Positions 23,601 through 31,881 of a DNA stretch of 64,000 bases are shown one piece after another. The position numbers and the translations under genes were made by a program. The stretch spans positions 274,001-338,000 of the forward strand of contig NW_024882189.1 of assembly GCF_019059575.1 (NCBI RefSeq), given 5' to 3'. Under the pieces are notes generated by a model. The model had not been told where the DNA came from. It saw only the letters and a list, made by a program, of their open reading frames with translations, and searched no databases. The first letter of the stretch is position 1; every line of letters begins with the position of its first letter. This stretch comes from Amphibalanus amphitrite. Its lineage: Eukaryota > Arthropoda > Thecostraca > Balanomorpha > Balanidae.

Positions 23601-26600
23601 GAACTGCTGACACTGGCCTTGCCTGTTACGCTCGCCGTCTCCTGTAACCAAGAGGAGCGCTGTGTCACCCTCCCTGACTGTGACACCCTCCCGAGGTCGG
23701 GCCGTAGAGGTCACTCCCCCCCCCTCCTTCAGCTGCCGACCGCCGCGCCGGGTTTTCCCGAGAGGGGGAGGGGGTCACCAGCCGCCGGTGCGTGGTCCTC
23801 CGCCGCCCCGCCCGGCTGACCTTGGTAGGAGGGCAGAGTGCGCGGAGGCGGCGGGGAGAGCGCCGGCGCGGCCATGGGCGGCGTTTGTGTGCCGAGCTGC
23901 TCGTCCCCGAGCGCCGCTGTCGGTTTACTATGCGGAGGGGGGGGGGGGGGGCGTGCAGAGAGCACGGTCATGGAGTACGGCGGTGCCCGCGGCGTGACCG
24001 CGGCAACCGGAGCAGCTCACATGCCGCACAGCTGCGGGGTACGGACGACCCTGGATTAGACCCAAGGAGGCATCACTTATCGAGGAATGTCTGTTTTTTA
24101 ATCACAATCTTATATTGGCAAAGAATGTATAAGCTGTTCTGCATTGTAATAATGTTTCACATCCTTGTTAACGCTACTCCACCATTTGCTCGTGTCATCT
24201 GACGCCGCTCTCAGGGGGCTGACCGCTGAAATCCGGCTCCGCTTCTACCTTTCAGTGGCTGGCCCGCCGCTGAGCCTAGCGCTGGCGTCACCCATTGTGA
24301 TCGGTCCGTGCCTCGTGCGATCCGCAGCTGGCGCTGTAACTATTTTAGCGCCTTGGACGCCAATAGCCGTGCCGGAGTAGGCTCACTGGTCCCCCCTCCC
24401 CATCGCCGTGAATATGGCGGGGTTCACTGGCTTTCCCTCCCCTCCAGTCCCCCTCCCCTCTCCCTCCGTGACCTGACCCGTCCGCCCTTCAGACGGTGGC
24501 GTAAGCTTAGCTCAGACAGGCAGCAGCAGCGAATAAGCGGCTATTTCCTGCCGGCGTATTGGCACTGGGCTCGCACGCTCAGTGGGGCAGGCTGGGACAG
24601 CGACCCGGAGTTCAAATACACATACAAACATACGGACGGACGCGCAGTGGGGCAGGCAGCCGCTGTTTGTGAGGCACTAACGGAGGGCTGCCGGTGCCGC
24701 TAGTTGTAAGACATCAACGGACAAATGATGGAAGCCTGAGAAGTGCATGTTTCAGGGAATGCGCAATAGCTGTGGAGCCTAATTTCCCATTCATTGCAAA
24801 ATATATCCGATTACACAACAGCCCACAAGAAAATTGAGCAATCGTTGACATTTTCTTTCGACTCCTTTGTTCTTCATTCATATAGGGTATGTCTAGCTGA
24901 GCAGTGAGCATCGACCGTGGTCCTAGGCTAATGGCGAATTTCCCGGCTACCTCACTGATATGGCTGGCGTCGCCTCCGATATTTCTTATCGACTAATCCG
25001 CCACTCCCTCTCCCCTATCTGATATCTTACACTGCAGTACACCTAGCCCTGAACAATAAGAGTTCTTTATCTGTGAGCCTGTTTTGACTCACCCAGCTGG
25101 TCTGGTTGTGCTGGTCACCGCTTGTCTGACCTGACCTTATCTGACCCGACCTGACCCGTGTCCTCCCGGGCAGGTATGCGCGGCCTGGTAGACGACCGGG
25201 CTGTCTGATCTGACCTGACCTGACCTGACCTGTGTCCTCCCGGTCAGGTATGCGCGGCCTGGTAGACGACCGGGCTGTCTGATCTGACCTGACCCGACCC
25301 GTGTCCTCTCGGGTAGGTATGCGCGGCCTGGTGGCCGACCCGGAGGAGTGCAGCATGCAGGACCTGCCGCGGCTCACCGAGCTGGACACCCACCTCGCCA
25401 TCTTCGTGCTGGCCACGTACGGCGAGGGCGACCCGTCCGACAACGCCCAGGAGTTCCACGAGTGGCTCAAGGAGACCGACGTCGACCTCTCGGGGATCAA
25501 CTACACGGTACGGGCGGCTGGCGGCCGGCAGCGCGGCCGGGCGGGACAGCGGAGCGGCGGGACGGGGCGGACGGGCGGGACAGCGGAGCGGCGGGACGGC
25601 TTAGATGTTATGTAACGCGGCCTGGTCAAGTGGCTTATGTAACTAATTTGTACATCCCGAGGGAGCAGCGAATGGTTGAGAAAGGCGAGGATGAACAGCT
25701 GCAGAGAACGTGAAATGAAATGTGGCTAGCAATGATGGTTTCTACACTGTTCTATAGATTGTTGTCTATTGTTTTATTTGGAATCGCTGCAACGTTATCA
25801 TTCTGCAAGAATATGTCACTGTTAGCAATTAAGTGGTCCCGTGTCAATCCGTGTTTCCCGCCCGACGATTCTAGCGGCGCCGATGGCTGCGATGCCTGAC
25901 AAGTACCCACCCCTCCCGTCAGGTGTTTGGACTCGGCAACAAGACGTACGAACACTACAACGCCATGGGGAAGTTCGTCGACCGCCGGATGGAGGAGCTG
26001 GGAGCCACGCGTGTGTTCGAGCTCGGCCTCGGCGACGATGACGCCAAGTGAGTGGCACTCGACGGGTACCGAGCGCCAGCACTCCCGCCCTGTGCTGTCC
26101 CGTGTCCCGGTGTGCTCCGTTTGCCTCTCTCCCTACTCTTGCACACTTGCTTCGGTGGAAAGGCAGAATGTGGTGATATTTTGCAGCGCTTTGCTACAAA
26201 GTGTTCTTATTGTCATCTTTGAACGCTAGTATCGAACGCCTTTTCTCTAGTATCGGCTAATGAGGCGGTGCACCATGATTCCGCGTGTTTTGTGATAGCT
26301 GTCTGCGCCTGTATCTGTGGATGAGTGGAGGTCCTGTGCTGATACGGGCGTGTTCTGTTGGCAGTATCGAGGAGGACTTTCTGGGCTGGAAGGAGCGTAT
26401 GTTTCCGCACGTGAAGGAGTACCTGGGCATCGAGGACTCTGGCGAGGAGGAGAAGCGCCAGTACGAGCTCAAGGTGCTGGAGGACGCCAACCACAACGAC
26501 ATCTTCAGCGGCGAGGTGGCCCGACTGCGCTCCTACACCAAGCAGAGGCCGTGAGTGTCGCGCGGCGGCGAACGCTGCGGGTGCCGCCGGGCAGTAGAAG

Positions 26601-29600
26601 GCTGTCGGCGCTCCATGGCTCCCCCATGGTACACGACCTTTCTCAGAACTGGTGACTGAGGAATTAGCGCACAAACTAGTTGGGACCAGTTCATGACGAA
26701 ACTTGCTTTGTCGCCCTGGATTAGCACGTACTATCCAGATATCAGCATTGCGAAAGCGACATTGGCCTGGTAAATCCAATAATCGGGGAACGGTTTGTTG
26801 TACGCTCACATTTTAGCCGAGTATTGGTGTCGTAGTGTCTTTAATCCCCAAGTGTGATGCGTCTGGGTATCCTTGACCGTTTTGTGGTGCTACAAGCAAT
26901 ACTCTGATGCAATTTATAATCCACGTTAGAACAGTTAAAACACAGAGCAATGCATGGGTGCTGTTTTATGCTACATAATATTTGCTTATTACCAGCGATT
27001 TAACGCTGGTTACAAATTTGTAATAGCTCGATAATACTTTTTGCAAGACGATCAGCTGTTATCTGTTCTTACCTATAAATATTTATGTTCGCTAGCTTGC
27101 TAATCCAATATTCTCTGGAGTTTTTGTTTTTACCAGCAGGACTCGATTTCTGAGCGGTCAAGCTTTAACAGACCCCCGCCATTACCCGATGTACTATGTA
27201 GAGCTGGCTGGTGTAGGTTAAGGTCACCCTCGGCTCTAGGTAATGGAGGCAGTGAGCCGCAGTGACAGATAAACTCGGCTATGAACCTTGGTAACAACAC
27301 CAACACGGCACCTATTCTGCGGCACTAATGCTGCACGTTTTCTAACCCTACCCTGAAGCTGGACTCTGGAGGCCGATATGGCGATATTAATTACCTTAGC
27401 GGATCCTGTTTGATGTCTGGTCCCCACGGCTGTGTGACGCCTAGGACCCGCGCCTGGCTCCGCTGCTGTCGCTGCTGTGTAGTCCCCCTGATTCTCCTGC
27501 TAACGTAGCTCGCTGGTTCCGAGACCGTGTGACGCCAAGAACCCGTGCTTGGCTCCGCCGGTTCCATGTTATTACTGTTGTGTGGTTCCCCGCTGACGCT
27601 GTTGTTTGGTTCCCAGACCGTTTGACGCCAAGAACCCGTACCTGGCCCCGCTGCGCGTTAACCGCCGGCTCCAGAAGGGCGGTGACCGCGAGCTGATGCA
27701 CCTCGAGCTGGACATCGAGGGCTCGCGGATACGATACGAGGCCGGTCAGTTCAAACGACAGCGAGACAACGCTCTGTGGACACAGTTTAACAGGCCGGGA
27801 TTTATAATACCTTGTGTCGTGTAGTTCCCTATGTTATTTCCGCCAGTTGAGCTTCTAATACTAGACTAAACCAGTTTAGAATTACATTATTTGTAATTTG
27901 TATGCCACCATGTGTGCTGTCATATGGTTACACTGGCTCTCGCGATTCAGCTGATATAATCTCTGGTCGGAGCCGCGCCTCGTGTTGTGTTCGGATAAGA
28001 TGAGCGAGCCGGCCACGGCCATGCTGAGAGCGAACACTGCTTATCTACCCACCAAGGCCGCCATTTACATCTGAGTGGCGGCGAGAGTCGCTATACCCGA
28101 ACCACGAGCGACTGTTTGTGGCCGCACTGATGCGCCATTTTTCGCCGACCCGGGCGGCCACAGCGGCAGACGTCGGTGTCTTCTCACGGCCGTCTGTCCC
28201 GTGCCGCGGACAGTACCCTCGCTCACCGGCGCCGCCCTGTGTCCTACAGGCGACCACGTGGCCGTGTACCCCACCAACGACCTGGCGCTAGTGGACAAAC
28301 TGGGAGAGATCTTCAACGTCAACCTGGACACCATCATCTCCCTCAACGCCATCGACCGTACGTCACGTCGCGAGCGGAGGGAGAAGGGGAGGGGGGTTTG
28401 TGATACCCTTAGCACAGAAGGGGCGGATTGGAACGGGAGGGATACTGATACTCTGAACAGGCTGCGATGTGCGCTAAACCGCAGTCATGGCGCATCCTTC
28501 GTGGCATGATCTTTAGGTATGATCTCTTAATTAATACCGGCAAAAGGCAATGTGAGTTAGGCTGCCTGGCATTCAAAATTGGAATGTTCCGCCGACAAAC
28601 CCCTCTGAGCGCCCCGGCCCCCGTCCTCAGCTGATACGGCCAAGAAGCACCCGTTCCCGTGCCCGACCACGTACCGGACGGCGCTGCTGCACTACCTGGA
28701 CATCACCAGCGTGCCCAAACACTACGTGCTCAAGGAGCTGGCCGAATACGCCACCGACGAGAAGGTGAGCCGACGGCCGGCGGGGATGGCGGGGTTGGAG
28801 GTGGGGCGGGCGGTCGGCGGGGACGGGGCTGAAGTGGGGCTGTTTGGGATGGGTTAGGTAAAGGGACTTGTGGGGCCCATTGTCGGCCAGTACCGACGCT
28901 ATGATGTGGTGGTATTGTGTCGAACCTATGATTTAGAGCATACACAAATGTGATCATTAGCGTTCCTGTGCCGCCCCTGAGCTGCTGTTCTGACCCGCTC
29001 GTGTGCCTCCTCAGGAGAAGGAGCGCCTGCTACTGATGGCCGCCTCCTCGGAGGAGGGCAAGGCCGCCTACCACCAGTGGATGCTGGACCCGTGCCGCAC
29101 GCTGCTGCACCTGCTGGAGGACATGCCGTCCTGCCGGCCGCCGCTCGACCTGCTCTGCGAGCTGCTCAACCGGCTCCAGCCGCGCTACTACTCCATATCG
29201 TCCAGCTCTAAGGTGAGCTGAATCGTCCGCTACTACTCCATATCGTCCAGCTCTAAGGTGAGCTAAATCGTCCAGTGTCACTCCATATCGTCCAGCTCTA
29301 AGGTGAGGTATATCGTCCGCTACTACTCCATATCGTCCAGCTCAAAGGTGAGAAATCAGTGTCTCCATATCGTCCAGCTCTAAGGTGAGCTAAATTGTCC
29401 GCTACTACTCCATATCGTCCAGCTCAAAGGTGAAAAATGTTTGCCAGTTTCTCTCCATATCGTATAACGATCTCTGATCATTGAGCCCTCAGCGCCAGTT
29501 GTCCCTCCCTCAACCGCCAGCTGCCGCGCTCCGCCGGACCCCGCTGACACCCCCCCCCCCTCCCCCTCCCCCAGGTACACCCGACGCGGATCCACATAAC

Positions 29601-31881
29601 GTGTGTGCAGGTCAAGTACCAGACGAGCACGGGCCGCACCAACCGGGGCGTGGCCACCACCTGGCTGCTCGGCCACAAGACCAGCGACCGGGTGCCGGCA
29701 GAGGGCGAGCCGCCGCTGCCCATGGACGTGCGCGTGCCCTGCTTCGTCAGAAAGTCCCAGTTCAGGTGGGGTACACTTCTGCGGCGGTGGAGTGGACCGG
29801 GCTGGGTCAGAAAGTCTCAGTTCAGGTGGGATACACTACTGCGGTGGTGGAGTGGACCGGGCGGGGCGCAGGGCGCGGCGGTGGATGTTTTAGCGCATTA
29901 TTGGATCAGTTCAGTGAACTGATGTGGCTTTATTTGTGATCTGCGATGACATCCATACTACGAGTCCCCACCACATAAATCGGCACAGTTACATAGTTAG
30001 GTCGGGTTTTGCAGCCGTTCTACATTTCCGATCGCTTGTGTTCGTGTGTTTTCTGAATGCCCTGACGTCCCGCCTGCGCCCTACCATACCCTGACGTCTC
30101 GCCTGCGTCCCCGTCCGTCAGGCTGCCGTCGCGCTCCACCACGCCGGTCATTATGATCGGCCCGGGCACCGGGTTCGCGCCCATGAGAGGATTCATCCAG
30201 GAGCGAGCTTTCCAGAAGGAGCAGGGCAAGGAGGTGAGGCGGAGAAGGATAGGGAGAGAATGAGGGAGACGGAAGTAGATAGAATTAGAGAGGGAGAGGG
30301 AAGATACGGAGTAGGGACTGAGACGGACCGCGGAGAGGCAGATCCGGCCCACCAAGGCCGACGGCCGACCACTCCCGGACCATAGCACGTCCGTGAAGGG
30401 ACTGTATTTGTGTGGAAAGGCATATCGGGAAACATATCTGAGCAAATAGGTAACACTTCTGTCGGCGTGCTGAATGTTTACTAAGTACGTGTTGTGATGC
30501 AGTAATCATATGTCAGGCGGAAGGAATGATGTAGTTTCATATCTTTAAGAATCCGGAGTTAATTTGGTATATGCAGAGCAAGCGTCTTACGAAATGATAA
30601 TGCTCTGAGCCAAAGTGTTATGATGGTAGAAATAAAAATGTTATCAAAATAACTAAACAGACAGGTGAAAGCATTTTCGCAGAATTCGCTATTGCTGAGC
30701 CTTTTGCTCCGACTTATCATGTAAACAGCTATGTGAATGTATAATTGTATCCTGTTGGTCGTTGGTATCGCTCCGCCATCCGATCCGACGTCCCTCTGAC
30801 TGCCCCCCCCCCCCCGCGGTCGCAGGTGGGGGAGACGTGGATGTTCTACGGCTGCCGCCACAAGGAGGAGGACTACATGTACCGCGAGGAGCTGGAAAAG
30901 TACGAGGCGGACGGCGTCATCAAGGTACGGTACCGCTCTGTAGGTACCGCTCTGTATCGCTCGGTACCGCTCGGTACCTCCCACCTCCACCGCTCGCTTC
31001 CGCTGGGATCCGTCCAGTGTTTGGTGCGCAGATGAACAGACGAATCTCTGTACGGGACCAGTTTAACCGTGAACGGAGATCGAGACGTTTTACCCTCCGC
31101 GTGAGGACACACCGATCATATTCTGAGCAGAGCTGGCACAGTGTCCCAGACTGGCTATATGTATTCGAGTAGTAAAGGAATCTTGTATGTATTCCACTTG
31201 CTATATTTGTGTGGTTAGCAGCTTAGTGATAAGTCTTCCCTTTGACGTTAAACGTTCATGTTGTTCTGTTCGTCTGCTGTTCAATTCATCCGATACTTTC
31301 CGTTGTATCTGTGATCGGAGGAAACGGTGGCACCATGTCCGAGGAAATGGCGCTGAGGGTACAGAGAGCCGTCCTGTGGCACTGCTTTTCGCTGTTGTGT
31401 GCTGAGCCCCGAACTGCAGCTGACTCCTCTCCTCTTCCGGCAGCTGTCTGTACCGTACTGACTCCCACCCTCTCCCCTCAGCTCTCTGTGGCGTTCTCGC
31501 GCGACCAGGCGCAGAAGGTGTACGTGACCGCTATACCGTACTGACTCCCACCCCCTTCCCGCAGCTCTCAGCGGTGTATCTGTACCTTACTAACCCGTCT
31601 CCCCCTCCCCTCAGCTCTCTGTGGCGTTCTCGCGCGACCAGGCGCAGAAGGTGTACGTGACGCACCACCTGAAGGAGCACGCCGCCGACGTGTGGCGCCT
31701 GCTGGGCCAGCAGAACGGCCACGTGTACGTGTGCGGCGACGCCAAGTCGATGGCGCGCGACGTCAGCCACCTGCTGACAGATATCTGCCGCGACCAGGGC
31801 GGCATGGACGCCCAGCAGGCCGACCAGTACATCAAGACCATGCGCAGTCAGAAACGCTACTCGGAGGACGTCTGGAGCTAG
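8678..31881 (+). CDS. Cpr: NADPH--cytochrome P450 reductase (CPR/POR), 13 coding exons
   Basis: The ER-anchored flavoprotein passes electrons from NADPH through FAD and FMN to microsomal P450s. Coding exons: 8678-8868, 9454-9602, 25317-25507, 25923-26047, 26365-26550, 27617-27744, 28250-28357, 28631-28764, 29015-29212, 29575-29765, 30122-30233, 30826-30924, 31615-31881. All use GT-AG and phases match, giving 692 residues plus TAG (family about 680). Residues 28-46 form the N-terminal membrane anchor. FMN domain: [11 protein letters not shown] (about 92) and [15 protein letters not shown], then [19 protein letters not shown] site: [10 protein letters not shown] (461-470) and [17 protein letters not shown] site: [12 protein letters not shown] (from 547), [24 protein letters not shown]; it ends in the conserved Trp (DVWS). 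The start ATG lies two bases past an acceptor, so a 5' UTR exon is expected. Five junctions lie inside local tandem duplications. The 15.7-kb intron after 9602 is transposon-rich. Confidence 0.97.
9749..10648. mobile_element. Inverted-repeat element with 6-bp target duplication
   Basis: Left arm 9749-9895 and right arm 10507-10648 are imperfect inverted repeats (ACGGCTCGTCGG against CCGACGAACCGT at the tips). The direct repeat GAGTAC flanks it at 9743-9748 and 10649-10654. The host DNA is a CPR-intron minisatellite in which CGAGTACTGG occurs again near 10688, which supports GAGTAC as a true duplication. No transposase is visible. The superfamily is not assigned. Confidence 0.7.
11072..12145. 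mobile_element. TTAA-type MITE (Kolobok-like)
   Basis: Termini AGGTAGTGTGCCA (11072) and TGGCACACTACCT (to 12145) are perfect inverted repeats of 13 bp, flanked by TTAA on both sides (11068-11071 and 12146-12149). TTAA duplication with an AGG start is typical of Kolobok elements; piggyBac also uses TTAA but normally starts CCC. It is non-autonomous and carries a nested hairpin at 11609-11837. Confidence 0.7.
11609..11837. repeat. Nested GC-rich inverted repeat
   Basis: Arms of about 80 bp (11609-11689 and 11757-11837) are near-perfect reverse complements (for example GGGGCAGCGTGCGCTGACCC), separated by 67 bp. The arm end GCTTTGGGCGCGGTCTACCGC is also present in the loop. It may be a MITE nested in the TTAA element or a derived hairpin. 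Confidence 0.75.
12818..14892. mobile_element. hAT-like non-autonomous transposon, 2.1 kb
   Basis: Terminal repeats CACTGGCGGTCGCAG (12818) and CTGCGACCGCCAGTG (to 14892) are perfect 15-bp inverted repeats. An exact 8-bp duplication GGCGCGTG lies at 12810-12817 and 14893-14900. Known: 8-bp duplications and CA(G/C)TGGCGG-type ends are hAT hallmarks. Long G/C runs sit close to both ends. The interior is a degenerate minisatellite with no transposase. A further copy of the end motif, GCGACCGCCACTGTG near 14343-14357, suggests a nested related element. Confidence 0.85.
13470..14160. repeat. Degenerate minisatellite inside the hAT-like element
   Basis: Loose units of roughly 22-45 bp repeat the theme GGGCCCTCAGAGGCCAG across this stretch. 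The short open frames here follow the repeat and are not genes. Confidence 0.65.
15718..15960. repeat. Intronic minisatellite, about 60-bp unit
   Basis: About three diverged copies of a unit running GGTGATATGTCC...GTCAGA...GTTCC...CCGGTGTA can be followed (starting near 15790, 15856 and 15912). It lies in the large CPR intron. Confidence 0.55.
16012..16651 (+). repeat. 640-bp dispersed repeat, copy 1
   Basis: It matches 22553-23179 in reverse orientation over its whole length, with many substitutions and small indels. Shared anchors include CACAGTGATGCAAATGGGG at one end and GGAAACGGCCTCACGGATGG at the other. No long coding frame is shared, and the class is unknown. Confidence 0.75.
17710..21470 (-). 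mobile_element. LINE (non-LTR) retrotransposon, antisense to CPR
   Basis: It contains an intact endonuclease-reverse transcriptase ORF (17916-21314, minus). In the element's orientation the 3' end is AAATAAATGATGATGATG..., a (GAT)n tail (plus strand 17710-17732), as in LINEs that end in short tandem repeats. The 5' boundary near 21470 is set by the GC-rich leader and is approximate. No clear target duplication was found. Confidence 0.85.
17916..21314 (-). CDS. LINE endonuclease-reverse transcriptase polyprotein
   Basis: Single uninterrupted frame of 1132 residues. Residues 1-195 are low-complexity, Arg/Ala-rich, with a hydrophobic start; the true initiator may be further in. Residues about 200-415 form an apurinic-type endonuclease: AHLNVRSL (202), SETWL (231), GDTNFDSL (341), LLDHVLV (382), SDHDLVI (405). 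Residues about 680-935 form the reverse transcriptase: NYRPLSLLP (702), [10 protein letters not shown] (738), TADTSKAFD (772, first catalytic Asp), [13 protein letters not shown] (824; Ile where most LINEs have Pro), [10 protein letters not shown] (853, catalytic DD). The order EN-RT with the (GAT)n tail fits the CR1/L2/Jockey group; the exact clade needs phylogeny. No separate ORF1 is visible. An open frame of this length suggests recent mobility. Confidence 0.9.
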   Translation of the reverse strand: MQWLQVLVTFSVFLLCRLSRCDVLRTGMGGASLDRSRFYRFRWSALNQSARSLELYRNWYGGTRDLVAVGASRPLLRPAWQAHAPRRPWSAGAGAAAPARLIGATGADGREYGSRPAGAARPVRRTHRGCRAGWRHQLRRGRARRPVDTGIPPGGAYDRCLTYPPRLTAVQTERALRFTISSGGDSRGRQQRRTTRPPLRIAHLNVRSLMPSMDEVNYALQGKAIDILCLSETWLTDNIDNSFLIFPGYTVLRRDRPARPGRRRGGGVCILVRATLRAETLTVPAGDSQLESLWISIRSTTTAIVGVLYRPPSAPVAAALDDLQTQLAHVISTGKPIFVLGDTNFDSLQPDKPDVRWYLQMLSDLNTKQLVTCQTRPASGTLLDHVLVRASDDVTTARVEPCSWSDHDLVIAETTLQRERRRPVEVTIRSTRDLVPDALCLDLLVSDWTAVYGSADPADKWRAWLAVWSPVIDRHMPEKTIRPRHAPAPWLTDSDDLRALMRERDLADGERRERPADELASQRYRLCRNRVKSAQLHAKSAFFLSSFRRSRRTTWTDIRRFLISPRTATPSTSSAPSGTDWADSLNRYFAAVGPRVAAALEEAQRVVAPLSPRPTRVVSGAFRVRPVTLPELSAAIQRMSTSRASGDDGVTIGMLRMTFPVIGPHLLNIINASLVSGELPAEWKVARVLPLHKSGPVDDPSNYRPLSLLPTVAKVAESVVCGQLIAYLLAHDILTETQHGFRPGRSTESAMLDTASFLMEGLDGGLIGCLTTADTSKAFDSVQHPRLLEKLGWYGIDAHWFRDWLSDRCQVVRGGEEVRPITHGVIQGSLLGPILFLIFTNDLASYLDTKTVMYADDVQFLHRVSPKHMPKLKSDVESTLEIASHWFVQNCLKINPTKTDLVVVKSQRRRLDTEFTVKFGSATIRPSVATKILGVVVDSGLTFESHVTAVIRRCYATLGGLSRSARGLPRNVKQMIVEMLIFPHIRYCMSVWSGCGVVQRHRIQKVINHCAQVVMGVRRSAHVTPLLAELCWPHIDRLVAENDCSTVHYLLNNVHAPKCLSERFVKRSDVSSRQTRATENMQLELPRVRTEHARKFFYYRACDVWNSLPADIRSSRTSATCRRRCRLLLNGY
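21672..21935. repeat. GGAGTC hexamer minisatellite
   Basis: Degenerate GGAGTC/AGAGTC repeats run in three clusters (about 21690-21735, 21760-21800 and 21860-21935) separated by unique-looking DNA with repeated GTCGTGGCAACGAG. Open frames rich in Arg-Ser or Ser-Glu here are repeat artefacts. The hexamer is related to the arrays at 40220-40693. Confidence 0.7.
22553..23179 (-). repeat. 640-bp dispersed repeat, copy 2 (inverted)
   Basis: Reverse-orientation partner of 16012-16651. Shared landmarks: GGCCATCCGTGAGGCCGTTT at 22555 and the end CCCCATTTGCATCACTGTG at 23161-23179. Together the two copies bracket the LINE. Confidence 0.75.
25160..25345 (+). repeat. Triplicated splice acceptor of CPR coding exon 3
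   Basis: Intron end plus exon start (GTCCTCCCGG.CAG then GTATGCGCGGCCTGGT) occur three times, with exon-start positions 25174, 25248 and 25317 (unit 69-74 bp). Only the third continues into the conserved reductase sequence. The first two run into an in-frame TGA (CTG GTA GAC GAC CGG GCT GTC TGA). Confidence 0.9.
27427..27655 (+). repeat. Triplicated acceptor of CPR coding exon 6
   Basis: The exon start ACCGTTTGACGCCAAGAACC (27617) has an upstream copy at 27534 (ACCGTGTGACGCCAAGAACC, still preceded by AG) and a more diverged one near 27427 (TGTGTGACGCCTAGGACC). Spliced in frame, the 27534 copy would reach TGA within about 25 codons. Confidence 0.8.
29190..29435 (+). repeat. Six-fold 45-bp repeat of the CPR exon 9 donor
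   Basis: The last exon bases and the donor (CCATATCGTCCAGCTCTAAG then GTGAG) recur with donors at 29213, 29258, 29303, 29348, 29385 and 29430; spacing is 45 bp except one of 37. The first is the donor that joins to the next conserved exon. Read-through past it meets TGA at once (GTG AGC TGA). Confidence 0.92.
29743..29890 (+). repeat. Duplicated donor of CPR exon 10, in frame
   Basis: GTCAGAAAGTCCCAGTTCAG at 29746-29765 recurs as GTCAGAAAGTCTCAGTTCAG at 29806-29825, each followed by GTGGG. The shift is 60 bp with no stop codon between, so the second donor (29826) would add 20 residues ([10 protein letters not shown]...KSQFR) just before the NADPH-binding region. Confidence 0.9.
31440..31665 (+). 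repeat. Repeated acceptor of the last CPR exon
   Basis: CTCTCTGTGGCGTTCTCGCG and the following bases to GTGTACGTGAC (47 bp identical) occur at 31482 and at the true exon start 31615, both after CCCCTCAG. A shorter degenerate acceptor copy (CCCGCAGCTCTC) lies at 31558-31569. The upstream exon copy ends in TGA after 20 codons. Confidence 0.9.

Noticed and set aside
25244..25500. Use of the 25174 or 25248 acceptor as the normal CPR splice site
   Set aside because: Both lead to an in-frame TGA, while 25317 restores the conserved reductase sequence.
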